Assembly: GCA_004010535.1 (NCBI GenBank)
Contig: RQYE01000007.1
Span: 1 to 64,000, forward strand
Origin: Coriobacteriales bacterium OH1046
GTDB taxonomy: Bacteria; Actinomycetota; Coriobacteriia; Coriobacteriales; Atopobiaceae
DNA: 64,000 nt
Direction of reading: 5' to 3'
Below, piece after piece: positions 55,293 to 62,577 of this stretch. Under the pieces are notes generated by a model, which saw only the letters and a list, made by a program, of their open reading frames with translations, was not told the DNA's origin and ran no database searches. A program made the translations under genes and the position numbers. Within the stretch, counting starts at the first letter, position 1. Each line of letters begins with the position of its first letter.

Positions 55293-55646
55293 GTGGACGC
55301 CTATGCAGGGCAGGGGGATTTCAGGGAGCTATCGGAGCTCCAGGAGCGCCTCGAATCCGAGGTGTCCAAGCTCCGCGACGCGGGCTGCCAGCTCGCGCGC
55401 AACGAGGCCGCCTACCGCATCGCGCTCCGATCGATGATCCTGGACGAGCGGGCGCAGGGCACCCCGGTGACGGTCATCTCGGACATATGCCGGGGCGAGC
55501 CGTCGATAGCCGACCTCAAGCTCAGGCGCGACACCGCAGAGGCGATAAGGGATGCGAGCCGCGAGGCCATCAACGCGATCAAGCTGCGCATACGGGTGGT
55601 CAACGACCAGATCAGCCGGGAGTGGTCGCTCCCGGAGAGGGGATAG
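55293..55646 (+). CDS. Helical phage protein of unknown function
   Basis: This 117-residue protein (GTG start, abutting the previous stop) is mostly helical and charged (SELQERLESEVSKLRDAGCQ, then LKLRRDTAEAIRDASREAIN). I see no catalytic motif. It may work with the flanking annealing protein and SSB. It is followed 8 bases later by ssb. Confidence 0.65.
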   Translation: MDAYAGQGDFRELSELQERLESEVSKLRDAGCQLARNEAAYRIALRSMILDERAQGTPVTVISDICRGEPSIADLKLRRDTAEAIRDASREAINAIKLRIRVVNDQISREWSLPERG

Positions 55647-55654
55647 GAGGAAAC

Positions 55655-56158
55655 ATGTCGATCAACCGCGTCAACATCTCGGGCAACCTGACCCGCGACC
55701 CGGAGCTGCGCCAGACTCCGGGCGGCACGGCGGTGCTCGGCTTCGGCGTGGCGGTGAGCGCCCGCCGCAGGAACCAGCAGACGGGCGAGTGGGAGGATGT
55801 CCCCAACTTCGTCGACTGCGTGCTGTTCGGCAGGCGCGCCGAGATCATGTCCGACATGCTGCGCAAGGGGGCCAAGGTCGCCATCGAGGGCAAGCTCCGC
55901 TATAGCGCGTGGGAGGCCAAGGACGGATCGAAGCGCAGCAAGGTCGAGGTCGCCGTGGACGAGATCGAGCTGATGCAGCAGCCCCGGCAGCCCGTCGCGG
56001 GCATCCCGCCAGCGCCCGCCTACCAGCAGGCACCGGCCTACCAGCAGGCCCCCGCGTACCAGCAGCCCGTGCAGCAGCAGCTTCCCGTGCGGCAGGCCCC
56101 CGCGTACCAGCAGCAGTCCCCCGCCGGGGACGTCTACGACGGCGACATCCCGTTCTAG
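55655..56158 (+). CDS. ssb: Single-stranded DNA-binding protein
   Basis: This 167-residue SSB has the OB fold (MSINRVNISGNLTRDPELRQ, then VPNFVDCVLFGRRAEIMSDM and AIEGKLRYSAWEAKDGSKRS). A Gln/Pro-rich tail with four APAYQQ-type repeats follows. The acidic tip is GDIPF, a close match to the usual DDIPF that recruits partner proteins. AGGAGGAAAC precedes the ATG. It protects single-stranded DNA during phage replication and recombination. Confidence 0.95.
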   Translation: MSINRVNISGNLTRDPELRQTPGGTAVLGFGVAVSARRRNQQTGEWEDVPNFVDCVLFGRRAEIMSDMLRKGAKVAIEGKLRYSAWEAKDGSKRSKVEVAVDEIELMQQPRQPVAGIPPAPAYQQAPAYQQAPAYQQPVQQQLPVRQAPAYQQQSPAGDVYDGDIPF

Positions 56159-56167
56159 GCGGCGGCT

Positions 56168-56839
56168 GTGAACATCTTCGATTCGCACATAGCGGCGGGC
56201 CAGCAGCTCGGCAAGCGCGAGCGCGAGCAGTACTACACGGCGCTCATCGAGTTCCTCGCCTACGGGATCGAGCCGAAGGTGGGGGGCGCGGCGCTGGCCG
56301 TCATCACCGCCATCCGCCCATCGCTCGACGAGAGCAGGAGCCGACGGCTCGCGGGGCTCGCGAGCGGGGAATCGCGCCGGATGAACACATCGGGAACAAA
56401 CGCGGGAACAAACGACGAGCAAACCCGCGATTCGGCGGCGAACAAAACCGGCGAAAACGGACGAACTAAGAGTAAGAGTAAGAGTAAGGGTAAGGAAGAG
56501 AAGACCTACGACCTTGCAGGTGGGATGGCTTCGGCGCTCCCGTGCCTCGCCGCACCGGCAGGCGGGTCATCTGTCTTCATCGATTTGGACGATAAGCCGC
56601 ATAGGACGGCGCTGGGATCCATCATCGGCAGCTACGCCCACGTCGGCGGAGTGGATCCGACCGGCTTTGTCTCCAAGCTGCGCGGGATCTGCCCCGGAGG
56701 GTGCGGGGGCGATCCGGATCGGGCCGACGAGTGCTACGGGCTCGTCATGCGGGCGCTCGGGAAGTACGACCCCGACAAGGGGCGCGGGCCCTGGCCGCTC
56801 GTGAAGACCATCCTCGAGCAGGAGAGGGGGACGGGATGA
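56168..56839 (+). CDS. Replisome-organiser-like protein (DUF6291-type)
   Basis: This 223-residue protein has an N-terminal domain (REQYYTALIEFLAYGIEPKV, then GGAALAVITAIRPSLDESRS) like the DUF6291 domain found before helicase loaders in phages. A spacer with KSKSKSKGKEEK follows, encoded by repeated AAGAGT units. A C-terminal domain with GSIIGSYAHVGGVDPTGFVS and a Cys/Asp-rich region (GGCGGDPDRADECYG) ends it. The GTG start is 9 bases after ssb. The role is inferred as replication initiation. Confidence 0.65.
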   Translation: MNIFDSHIAAGQQLGKREREQYYTALIEFLAYGIEPKVGGAALAVITAIRPSLDESRSRRLAGLASGESRRMNTSGTNAGTNDEQTRDSAANKTGENGRTKSKSKSKGKEEKTYDLAGGMASALPCLAAPAGGSSVFIDLDDKPHRTALGSIIGSYAHVGGVDPTGFVSKLRGICPGGCGGDPDRADECYGLVMRALGKYDPDKGRGPWPLVKTILEQERGTG

Positions 56840-57132
56840 TCATCGGCGGCGTCAGGTGCCCCTACTGCAAGGGCCCGATCGAGGCGTTCGAGGTCCCGAG
56901 CCGCGACATCCATGCGCCGGAGGGCTGGAGCTGGGCCCGGTACATGATCCCGATCCGCAGGCCCGAGCCGATGCACCCCGCCGACCGCAGGGTGAGCCGC
57001 ATCGTGAAGACCGGCAATGGCAAGGGCGAGGAAGTGATCGAGTACGAGCATGTGCTGGCAGGCTACTGCGCCCGCTGCTCGGTGGGATTCTCGGATGCGC
57101 AGATGGAGCGCGCTGACAGGAGGCTGGCATGA
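56836..57132 (+). CDS. Zinc-ribbon phage protein
   Basis: This 98-residue protein has two Cys pairs, VRCPYCKGPI near the start and GYCARCSVG near the end, spaced like a zinc ribbon with an internal Trp-rich middle. It overlaps the preceding stop by 4 bases. Its function is unknown. Confidence 0.7.
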   Translation: MIIGGVRCPYCKGPIEAFEVPSRDIHAPEGWSWARYMIPIRRPEPMHPADRRVSRIVKTGNGKGEEVIEYEHVLAGYCARCSVGFSDAQMERADRRLA

Positions 57133-57332
57133 GGGACTGCGAGAGGGAGATCGCCGAGCTCTCGGCTGAGGTGCGCAGGCTGGAGGCCGAGGCCGCCGCC
57201 ATCAGGGAGGGGGCCCGGATCGAGCGCGACGCCGACGGCATGCTGTCCTGCTCGGCGTGCGGCGCGGAGGTGTCCTACGGCACCGACCGCTTCTGCGGAT
57301 GGTGCGGGGCGCGGTTCGGGGGCGGGCGATGA
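57129..57332 (+). CDS. Coiled-coil plus zinc-ribbon small protein
   Basis: This 67-residue protein has an N-terminal acidic coiled coil (REIAELSAEVRRLEAEAAAI) and a C-terminal zinc ribbon (MLSCSACGAEVS, then DRFCGWCGARFG). It could be a small DNA- or protein-binding adaptor. It overlaps the previous gene by 4 bases. Confidence 0.65.
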   Translation: MRDCEREIAELSAEVRRLEAEAAAIREGARIERDADGMLSCSACGAEVSYGTDRFCGWCGARFGGGR

Positions 57333-57793
57333 CCCCGGAGATGGCGCTGCTCAAGGGCCTGCCCGCGTCCAAGGCCGGGCTCTACGGCCTGCCATGCATC
57401 GGGGCCCGCTACACCGGCCCCGGCGCGAGGGACTGCGAGAGGACGCAGGCATGGTGCGCGGTCTGCGGGAGGCCCGCCGCGAACTGCCACCACGTGGTGC
57501 CGCTCTCCGTCAGGAGACGCTTCGGGCTCGCGACCCCGGGCGGGACGGTGCGGCTCCGATCGCCGCTCTTCGCCCTGTGCGGGAGCGGGACCCGGGGATG
57601 CCACGGGGCGTTCCATGCCGGGCGCGTCAGGGCCCGGTGGCTCTGGGACTCGGAGGAGGACGAGCGCCTGTGGTGGTCGGGCGAGCTGGTCGCGCGCTAC
57701 GGGCCGCACAGCCCGGAGCTGTACCGGCACGGCAGGTGGGAGATCGCCGATTCGAGGACGGGCAGGGCGTCCGTCGTCAGGGAAGGGGTGTGA
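57329..57793 (+). CDS. HNH-type nuclease-like protein
   Basis: This 154-residue protein has AWCAVCGRPAANCHHVVPLS, a Cys-x2-Cys followed by an H-H pair, and LCGSGTRGCHGAFHAG, so it resembles an HNH endonuclease zinc fold of the phage NinG/HNH type. The ATG overlaps the previous stop. It may act in recombination. Confidence 0.7.
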   Translation: MTPEMALLKGLPASKAGLYGLPCIGARYTGPGARDCERTQAWCAVCGRPAANCHHVVPLSVRRRFGLATPGGTVRLRSPLFALCGSGTRGCHGAFHAGRVRARWLWDSEEDERLWWSGELVARYGPHSPELYRHGRWEIADSRTGRASVVREGV

Positions 57794-57794
57794 G

Positions 57795-58022
57795 ATGGGG
57801 AGCGGGATCTACCCGATGCAGCAGATCGCGGCCGACCCGGCGGCGTGGGCGGCGTCCGAGATGGCGAGGTGCGGGCTCGCGAGGGCCGACGTCGCGCGCG
57901 GGCTCGGGGTCACCGCCAGGGCCGTCGGGCACTGGCTGTCCGGGAGCCGCAGGCCGTCGCTCGCGTCGATGCTCGGGCTGCTCGGGATGTTCGGCTACGA
58001 GGTGGTGGTGCGCCGTGTCTAG
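57795..58022 (+). CDS. Small HTH protein
   Basis: This 75-residue protein has a helix-turn-helix-like region (GLARADVARGLGVTARAVGH, then WLSGSRRPSLASMLGLLGMF). It is probably a small DNA-binding regulator of the phage. It starts 1 base after the HNH stop and overlaps the resolvase-like gene by 8 bases. Confidence 0.65.
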   Translation: MGSGIYPMQQIAADPAAWAASEMARCGLARADVARGLGVTARAVGHWLSGSRRPSLASMLGLLGMFGYEVVVRRV

Positions 58023-58371
58023 GCAGAGGGACAAGGGGACCAGGTTCGAGACGGCCTTCGTCGCCTACGAGCGGCGCGCCCTCGGCGACCACGGCATACG
58101 CCGCGCGGCACCGAGCGGGAGCCGCGACGAGGGGGATGTGCACGGGATCTCGTGCGGGGCGGGCGAGATCGTGGTCGAGTGCAAGGACTGCAGGCGGTAC
58201 GAGCTGCGGGAATGGCTCAGGCAGGCCGAGGCCGAGCGGGACAACGCGGGAGCCGACGTCGGCGTCGTGGCGTTCCACCTCAACGGCGTCGGGATTGCCG
58301 ATGTGGGGTCGCAGGCCGTCCTCATGACGGTCGATGCGTTCAACGCCCTGGTCGCAGGCGGTGCGCTATGA
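58015..58371 (+). CDS. Holliday-junction-resolvase-like nuclease
   Basis: This 118-residue protein has a PD-(D/E)xK pattern: SRDEGDVHGI followed by IVVECKDCRRYEL (E-x-K). It is similar in outline to small phage resolvases and VRR-NUC-like nucleases. GTG 58015 overlaps the HTH gene; the next gene overlaps its end by 4 bases. It should cut branched DNA during replication or recombination. Confidence 0.7.
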   Translation: MSRQRDKGTRFETAFVAYERRALGDHGIRRAAPSGSRDEGDVHGISCGAGEIVVECKDCRRYELREWLRQAEAERDNAGADVGVVAFHLNGVGIADVGSQAVLMTVDAFNALVAGGAL

Positions 58372-59132
58372 CGGCCTACGGCGACTTCCTGGAGCGCAAG
58401 CGCATCACGGTCGATCCGGCCGGGTTCGAGCCGCATGGTCTGAACGGCGCGCTGTACCCGTTCCAGCGCGACATCGTCTCATGGGCATGCCGCAAGGGAA
58501 GGGCGTGCGTCTTCGCGGATTGCGGGATGGGCAAGACCATCATGCAGCTCGAATGGGCCGAGCAGGTGCGCAGGAGGACGGGCGGCCGCGTGCTGATCGT
58601 CGCCCCGCTCGCCGTGTCCGCCCAGACCGTGCGCGAGGGCCGCAGGTTCGGCATCGACGTCATGAGGTGCCGCGACGCGTCGGGGATGGGCGACGGGATC
58701 AGCATCACGAACTACGAGATGCTCCATAGGTTCGAGGATGCTGAGATCTCGGGCGTCGTGCTCGATGAGTCGTCGATCCTCAAGAGCTGTTCCGGGAAGA
58801 CGCGCAACCAGATCATCTCCATGTTCTCCGGGGTCCCGTTCAAGCTCGCGTGCACGGCCACGCCCTCCCCGAACGATTACATGGAGCTCGGCAACCACGC
58901 CGAGTTCGCCGGGGCGATGACGCGCTGCTCCCGCACATCCTACGGCACCTTCCTGGGCCGCGAGATCCTCCGCGACGCGCGCGGCTGGTGCTACGCGGAG
59001 CCGATCGGCCTCCGGGGCGACGGCGATCCGGTCCACGGCCCGCGCGTGATCGTGAGGGTCCCCGATCCGGAGGGGCGCGGCATCGCCGCCGCCATCGACG
59101 CCATCAGGGCGCAAGTACTGATGGGGGGATAG
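58368..59132 (+). CDS. SNF2-type DNA helicase, shortened
   Basis: This 254-residue protein has helicase motifs: YPFQRDIVSW, Walker A DCGMGKTIMQLEWA, motif II VVLDESSIL, and motif III ACTATPSPNDYMELGNHAEF. These fit SNF2/RAD54-like phage helicases. Usual relatives are over 450 residues with a second RecA domain (motifs IV-VI). Here the protein jumps from about residue 190 to an unrelated short tail and stops. It may be a minimal helicase or a deleted remnant. Confidence 0.72.
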   Translation: MTAYGDFLERKRITVDPAGFEPHGLNGALYPFQRDIVSWACRKGRACVFADCGMGKTIMQLEWAEQVRRRTGGRVLIVAPLAVSAQTVREGRRFGIDVMRCRDASGMGDGISITNYEMLHRFEDAEISGVVLDESSILKSCSGKTRNQIISMFSGVPFKLACTATPSPNDYMELGNHAEFAGAMTRCSRTSYGTFLGREILRDARGWCYAEPIGLRGDGDPVHGPRVIVRVPDPEGRGIAAAIDAIRAQVLMGG

Positions 59133-59170
59133 GGAGGGCCGATGAGGCCGACAGACGATGGGAGGTAGCC

Positions 59171-59461
59171 GTGGAGACAATAAGCAGCCCAAGAATTGTC
59201 AAGGCGAGAAAGCATCACAGGTGTTCATGGTGTGGCAAGGAGATAAGCAGAGGCGAATTCCACACAGTATCGACCCTCAAAGACGACGAGATATACACGT
59301 GGCGCGAGTGCGAGCGTTGCGCGGAATACGTGTCCGAGATGATCGAAGGTTATTGCTACTGGGACTTGTCAGACGGCGTGACGAGCGCCGAGTTCATCGA
59401 ATTCATGCGGGAAGAGCACCCGGACGTGCTGGAAGAGTGGAGGACATATGACGGTTGCTGA
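59171..59461 (+). CDS. Zinc-finger phage protein
   Basis: This 96-residue protein starts GTG after GGGAGGTAGCC and has HHRCSWCGKEISRGEFHTVS and then RECERCAEYVSEMIEGYCYW, a Cys4-type zinc site. The C-terminal helix is acidic (EFIEFMREEHPDVLEEWRTY). It overlaps the next gene by 14 bases. Confidence 0.68.
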   Translation: METISSPRIVKARKHHRCSWCGKEISRGEFHTVSTLKDDEIYTWRECERCAEYVSEMIEGYCYWDLSDGVTSAEFIEFMREEHPDVLEEWRTYDGC

Positions 59462-59819
59462 CGGCCTGGTGGACACGGAGGTGGGCAGCTTCGAGGACGA
59501 CTCCCTGTTCGCGGATACGAACTTCTGCCCGAGCTGCGGAAGGAGGGTTATGAAATTGATCCCAGTGGAGTACAGCGCGGAGAAGCACGTCAAGGCCCTG
59601 TCGCTCGAAGTCGCAAGGCTGCATGAGACGGTAGGGCTGCTTGTCGGCTACATCGAGGCGGACGGCACGAAGGTGGCCATCGACGACGCTACGGTGCGCT
59701 TCGACCACTCGAAGACCGACATGTCAGCCGAGAAGCTTGCGAAGCGCGTAGAGAGCGCGGCGCGGAACCGCAAGCCGTTCCGCGCCTTCGGATGCCGATT
59801 CAGGCCGGTGGGGCCATGA
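59448..59819 (+). CDS. Small zinc-motif protein with helical middle
   Basis: This 123-residue protein has FCPSCGRRVMKL near residue 27 and a charged helical middle (ALSLEVARLHETVGLLVGYI). It ends with basic residues (RAFGCRFRPVGP). It is similar in style to other genes in the row. The function is not known. Confidence 0.6.
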   Translation: MTVADGLVDTEVGSFEDDSLFADTNFCPSCGRRVMKLIPVEYSAEKHVKALSLEVARLHETVGLLVGYIEADGTKVAIDDATVRFDHSKTDMSAEKLAKRVESAARNRKPFRAFGCRFRPVGP

Positions 59820-59971
59820 GCTGGTATGGGCCGCGAGAGCGCAAGAGGCCGAGAGGATGCCGGGGCGCATACGTCCCGAAGATCTGCTGGGACTGCCCGA
59901 GAAGGGATTCGTGCCGCGAGTTCATCGCCGCCACGGATGAACAGGTGAAAAGGGGGCTCAGATGGGTGTAG
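59816..59971 (+). CDS. Tiny cysteine-containing phage protein
   Basis: This 51-residue ORF starts MSWYGPRERKRPRGCRGAYV and ends KRGLRWV. It has ICWDCPRRDSCREF, a three-cysteine cluster. It overlaps the preceding stop by 4 bases, so translation is likely coupled. Its function is unknown. Confidence 0.6.
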   Translation: MSWYGPRERKRPRGCRGAYVPKICWDCPRRDSCREFIAATDEQVKRGLRWV

Positions 59972-59999
59972 GGGAGTTCGTGGGATGGAGGGGGCGAGC

Positions 60000-60344
60000 A
60001 TGAGCGCGACGGATGAGCTCCGAAGGCTGCTGGACGAGCGCGGGGTGGAGTGGGGTGCGAGCGATACGTATAGGCTGCTCGTCACGTCGTGGAAGGATGC
60101 CAACGGCCATAGTTGGGCGTTCATGGAGCACAGGGATGGCAGCTTTAGCAAGCTGACGGCTTACCACCTCACCCCAGAGCAGGTCGTTGAGGCCACGCTG
60201 GGGAGGGGCACGTGCAGGGTGGCCCGGAGGGAGACGGACGAGCACGCCCACTGGGACTACCTCACGTGCGGGCACATCAGCGCGACCCATTCGCCCGCGC
60301 CCCCGAACTTCTGCCCCAACTGTGGAAGGAAGGTGAGGGCATGA
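60000..60344 (+). CDS. Zinc-ribbon phage protein
   Basis: This 114-residue protein starts MSATDELRRLLDERGVEWGA after GGAGGGGGCGAGC. A zinc ribbon lies at its C-terminus (YLTCGHIS, then NFCPNCGRKVRA). A beta-rich middle (LVTSWKDANGHSWAFMEHRD) fits small phage proteins that copy themselves in such arrays. The next gene overlaps its end. Confidence 0.66.
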   Translation: MSATDELRRLLDERGVEWGASDTYRLLVTSWKDANGHSWAFMEHRDGSFSKLTAYHLTPEQVVEATLGRGTCRVARRETDEHAHWDYLTCGHISATHSPAPPNFCPNCGRKVRA

Positions 60345-60709
60345 GCGACGGAACAGACGTGCTGCGAGCCATCGACCAGCTTAGGCGCGACCTGAGCGGC
60401 TACCACGGGCAGCTCGTGGCGCATAACGAACTGCAAAGGCACTGCGATAACCAGCGCGAGCGCATCGTGGAGCTTGAAGGGCTTTACGCAAAGGCCAAGG
60501 CCGAGAGGGATGAAACTGCCATGTCCTTCTGCAAAGAGCACGATCGAGCCGAGCTCCTAATGAGAGAAAACGCCAAGCTGCGGGAGCTGGTGGCCGACAT
60601 GTGGTTTTGGAGCTACTGCGGACACATCGACAGCGAGAGCCAAGAGAAGCAGATGGCACACATAGACAGCGTGCTTAAGCGCATGCGCGAGCTGAGGGTG
60701 GACGCATGA
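60341..60709 (+). CDS. Coiled-coil phage protein
   Basis: This 122-residue protein is a long coiled coil (ELQRHCDNQRERIVELEGLY, then AKAKAERDETAMSFCKEHDR). No catalytic motif is visible. It overlaps both neighbours. Confidence 0.62.
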   Translation: MSDGTDVLRAIDQLRRDLSGYHGQLVAHNELQRHCDNQRERIVELEGLYAKAKAERDETAMSFCKEHDRAELLMRENAKLRELVADMWFWSYCGHIDSESQEKQMAHIDSVLKRMRELRVDA

Positions 60710-60789
60710 GCGAGCGAATCATCTGCAACGGCAACGGCGGGGAGCTGCGCGGGGCCGTCGCCGCGTGGAACAGGAGGGAGTGGAGATGA
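60706..60789 (+). CDS. Tiny Lar-like C-terminal fragment
   Basis: This 27-residue ORF reads MSERIICNGNGGELRGAVAA and ends WNRREWR. The A-W-N-R-R ending resembles the C-terminus of Lar-type restriction-alleviation and related zinc-ribbon proteins, from memory. The zinc part is missing, so it is either a shrunken gene or a chance ORF. The overlap with both neighbours supports translation. Confidence 0.35.
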   Translation: MSERIICNGNGGELRGAVAAWNRREWR

Positions 60790-61064
60790 CCGAGTACGGA
60801 TACGGCGACTACGTCGCCTATGACCCGGGATACAAGGAGCCGGAGATCGGCCGTGTGACCAGGCAGGGCGCGAACGGCAACTGGTTCGTGTGCTACCACG
60901 ACGGCTGCACGGCGGCATGCACTCCGGAAGAGATGCTGCGCCCCGCCACGGAGGGCGAGATAGCAAAGGCGAGCAGGCGCATCGGGCATCACCGATTCGA
61001 CGCTGAGTGCCCGGAATACGACCCGGACGCCTGCGTCGGGTGCAGGCACGATAGGAGCGATTAG
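60786..61064 (+). CDS. Small phage protein
   Basis: This 92-residue protein starts MTEYGYGDYVAYDPGYKEPE, with a KOW/SH3-like strand pattern (PEIGRVTRQGANGNWFVCYH) and a C-terminal cysteine cluster (AECPEYDPDACVGCRHDR). The beta-barrel reading is inference. The next gene begins 2 bases after its stop. Confidence 0.6.
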   Translation: MTEYGYGDYVAYDPGYKEPEIGRVTRQGANGNWFVCYHDGCTAACTPEEMLRPATEGEIAKASRRIGHHRFDAECPEYDPDACVGCRHDRSD

Positions 61065-61066
61065 AC

Positions 61067-61342
61067 ATGGTGGAATTTGGAGAGCGCGTGGTGGACTTCG
61101 ACGCGAGGCCGGTGACCGCGCCGGTCTTTGCGCCCGCGACGCACGAGGGAGAGGTCATGCAGGAGGCCATGGGGCAGTTCGTCGTGAAGGAGCCGGTGGT
61201 GAGGTGCCGGGATTGCGTCTTCTTCTGCGACGGCAATCTGTGCTCGTACTTCGGTCTGGCGGTGTGGAACGGCGATGAATGGGTCGACACGTCCACCGTG
61301 GTCGGGCCGGACGGGTACTGCAAGTGGGGTGAGCGCAGATGA
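61067..61342 (+). CDS. Cysteine-rich phage protein
   Basis: This 91-residue protein has a C-terminal Cys cluster (VVRCRDCVFFCDGNLCSYFG, then DGYCKWGERR). The pattern C-x2-C ... C ... C-x-W resembles small phage zinc proteins. The role is unknown. Confidence 0.65.
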   Translation: MVEFGERVVDFDARPVTAPVFAPATHEGEVMQEAMGQFVVKEPVVRCRDCVFFCDGNLCSYFGLAVWNGDEWVDTSTVVGPDGYCKWGERR

Positions 61343-61506
61343 GGCTGATAGTGGAGCCGATCGGGGACGAGCACATCTCCGAGGATTCGCTGTGGCAGCT
61401 CTTCGTCGCATGCGCGTCCTATTGCAGATTCGAGCTCGAATACGAGGCAGGCGACCTCGATGGGAAGCGCCACAGGGTGGAGATAGCGAGGAAGGACAGC
61501 GCATGA
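61339..61506 (+). CDS. Short phage protein
   Basis: This 55-residue ORF reads MRLIVEPIGDEHISEDSLWQ and ends IARKDSA. It overlaps the preceding stop and the following start by 4 bases each, the normal spacing of this operon. Function is unknown. Confidence 0.6.
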   Translation: MRLIVEPIGDEHISEDSLWQLFVACASYCRFELEYEAGDLDGKRHRVEIARKDSA

Positions 61507-62195
61507 TCACCGCAGAATTGCGCCAGAGGGCGCACGACATGCTCAACGGCTGCGTCGAGGACGACCTTTTGGACGTGGCAAAGAGGATAGATGCCGAGTA
61601 CGACGCTCTGGCCGAGCACTCGGAGAACCAGCGCAGGGAGCTCGGGCGGCTCGAAGCCGAGATGAACGAGGTCCACACGATATGCGGAGAAGGCGGAAAG
61701 GAGAATTGGTCGATCCGTCAGCTCTACGGCGAGCTGAAGAGATCGAAGGCAAGCGACAGGCAGGCCCGAGAGGCGCTCGCCTTCGCCAAGGACGGCATCC
61801 GCGAGCTTGCGCGGTCTGCGGGCATCGACCCGTCCGGGCATAGGGTGCCGGAGATCCTCGCGATGCTGGCAGCATGGCGCGAGAGCGTCATAGAGCTGCC
61901 GAAAGATGCACTTGGAAAGCCCATCCGCATGGGCGACACCGTCAGATGCGGGGACGGCGAGCCGTTCGGGGTCGCGGAGATCCGCTTCCGCGAGGGCCGC
62001 GAGGCGCTGGTCGGCGACGGATCGGGGTGCTGGTACTTCCGCGCCTCCAGCTGCTCCCACGCCGCGCCCGACTCGTGGGAGGCCATCGAAGCCGAGGCGC
62101 GCGAGCGGCTCGACGACGGCCTGCACCCCAACGACGGGTGGGTGCTCGACCTGCTCTACCGCGTCAGGGACCTGTACGAGGGGGAGGAGGGATGA
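61503..62195 (+). CDS. Phage protein with helical N-terminus
   Basis: This 230-residue protein has a coiled-coil N-terminal half (AEYDALAEHSENQRRELGRL, then EAEMNEVHTICGEGGKENWS). Its C-terminal half (DTVRCGDGEPFGVAEIRFRE, then GSGCWYFRASSCSHAAPDSW) has strands like a small beta domain. I recognise no family. It overlaps both neighbours. Confidence 0.65.
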   Translation: MITAELRQRAHDMLNGCVEDDLLDVAKRIDAEYDALAEHSENQRRELGRLEAEMNEVHTICGEGGKENWSIRQLYGELKRSKASDRQAREALAFAKDGIRELARSAGIDPSGHRVPEILAMLAAWRESVIELPKDALGKPIRMGDTVRCGDGEPFGVAEIRFREGREALVGDGSGCWYFRASSCSHAAPDSWEAIEAEARERLDDGLHPNDGWVLDLLYRVRDLYEGEEG

Positions 62196-62362
62196 CCACC
62201 CTATCATGCAAAGCCGATAAATGCATCCACCACGACGGGGAGGGGTGCATGCTCGACGAGGTGGAGCTGGTGATCGAGCGCGACTTCGACTTCTCGGGAT
62301 GGGTGCTCGAAGGCAGGGTCCCCGAGAGGCCCGTGTGCGCCGACTACGTTGAGGAGGGCTGA
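62192..62362 (+). CDS. Tiny cysteine-containing protein
   Basis: This 56-residue ORF starts MTTLSCKADKCIHHDGEGCM and ends RPVCADYVEEG. Its Cys-x4-Cys...Cys pattern resembles a metal site. It overlaps the previous stop by 4 bases and shares one base with the next gene (TGATG). Confidence 0.6.
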   Translation: MTTLSCKADKCIHHDGEGCMLDEVELVIERDFDFSGWVLEGRVPERPVCADYVEEG

Positions 62363-62577
62363 TGGATCGGTTCGTGCCGCACCGCTGCGACGCGGCCTTG
62401 AGGGCCGGGATGTCGGTCAGGAAGTTCCCGGGCAGGGGGTGGGTGCTCATGAGGTGGGTGTACGACCGTGGGTCCAGGCGGTTCTCGGCCCAGCCGGTGG
62501 CGGCGGTGCGGTACTGCCCGTGGTGCGGGGAGAGATTGGGGGAGCCGTGCGCTACATCAGCGTCTTCTCCGGGATAG
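62362..62577 (+). CDS. Small zinc-motif protein overlapping the methyltransferase
   Basis: This 71-residue protein starts MDRFVPHRCDAALRAGMSVR and has RYCPWCGERLGEPCATS near its end. It overlaps the methyltransferase start by 31 bases in another frame, an unusually long overlap. Confidence 0.6.
   Translation: MDRFVPHRCDAALRAGMSVRKFPGRGWVLMRWVYDRGSRRFSAQPVAAVRYCPWCGERLGEPCATSASSPG

Noticed and set aside
56466-56500. Phase-variable repeat
   Set aside because: Units are six bases long and keep the frame, so copy changes would not switch the gene off.
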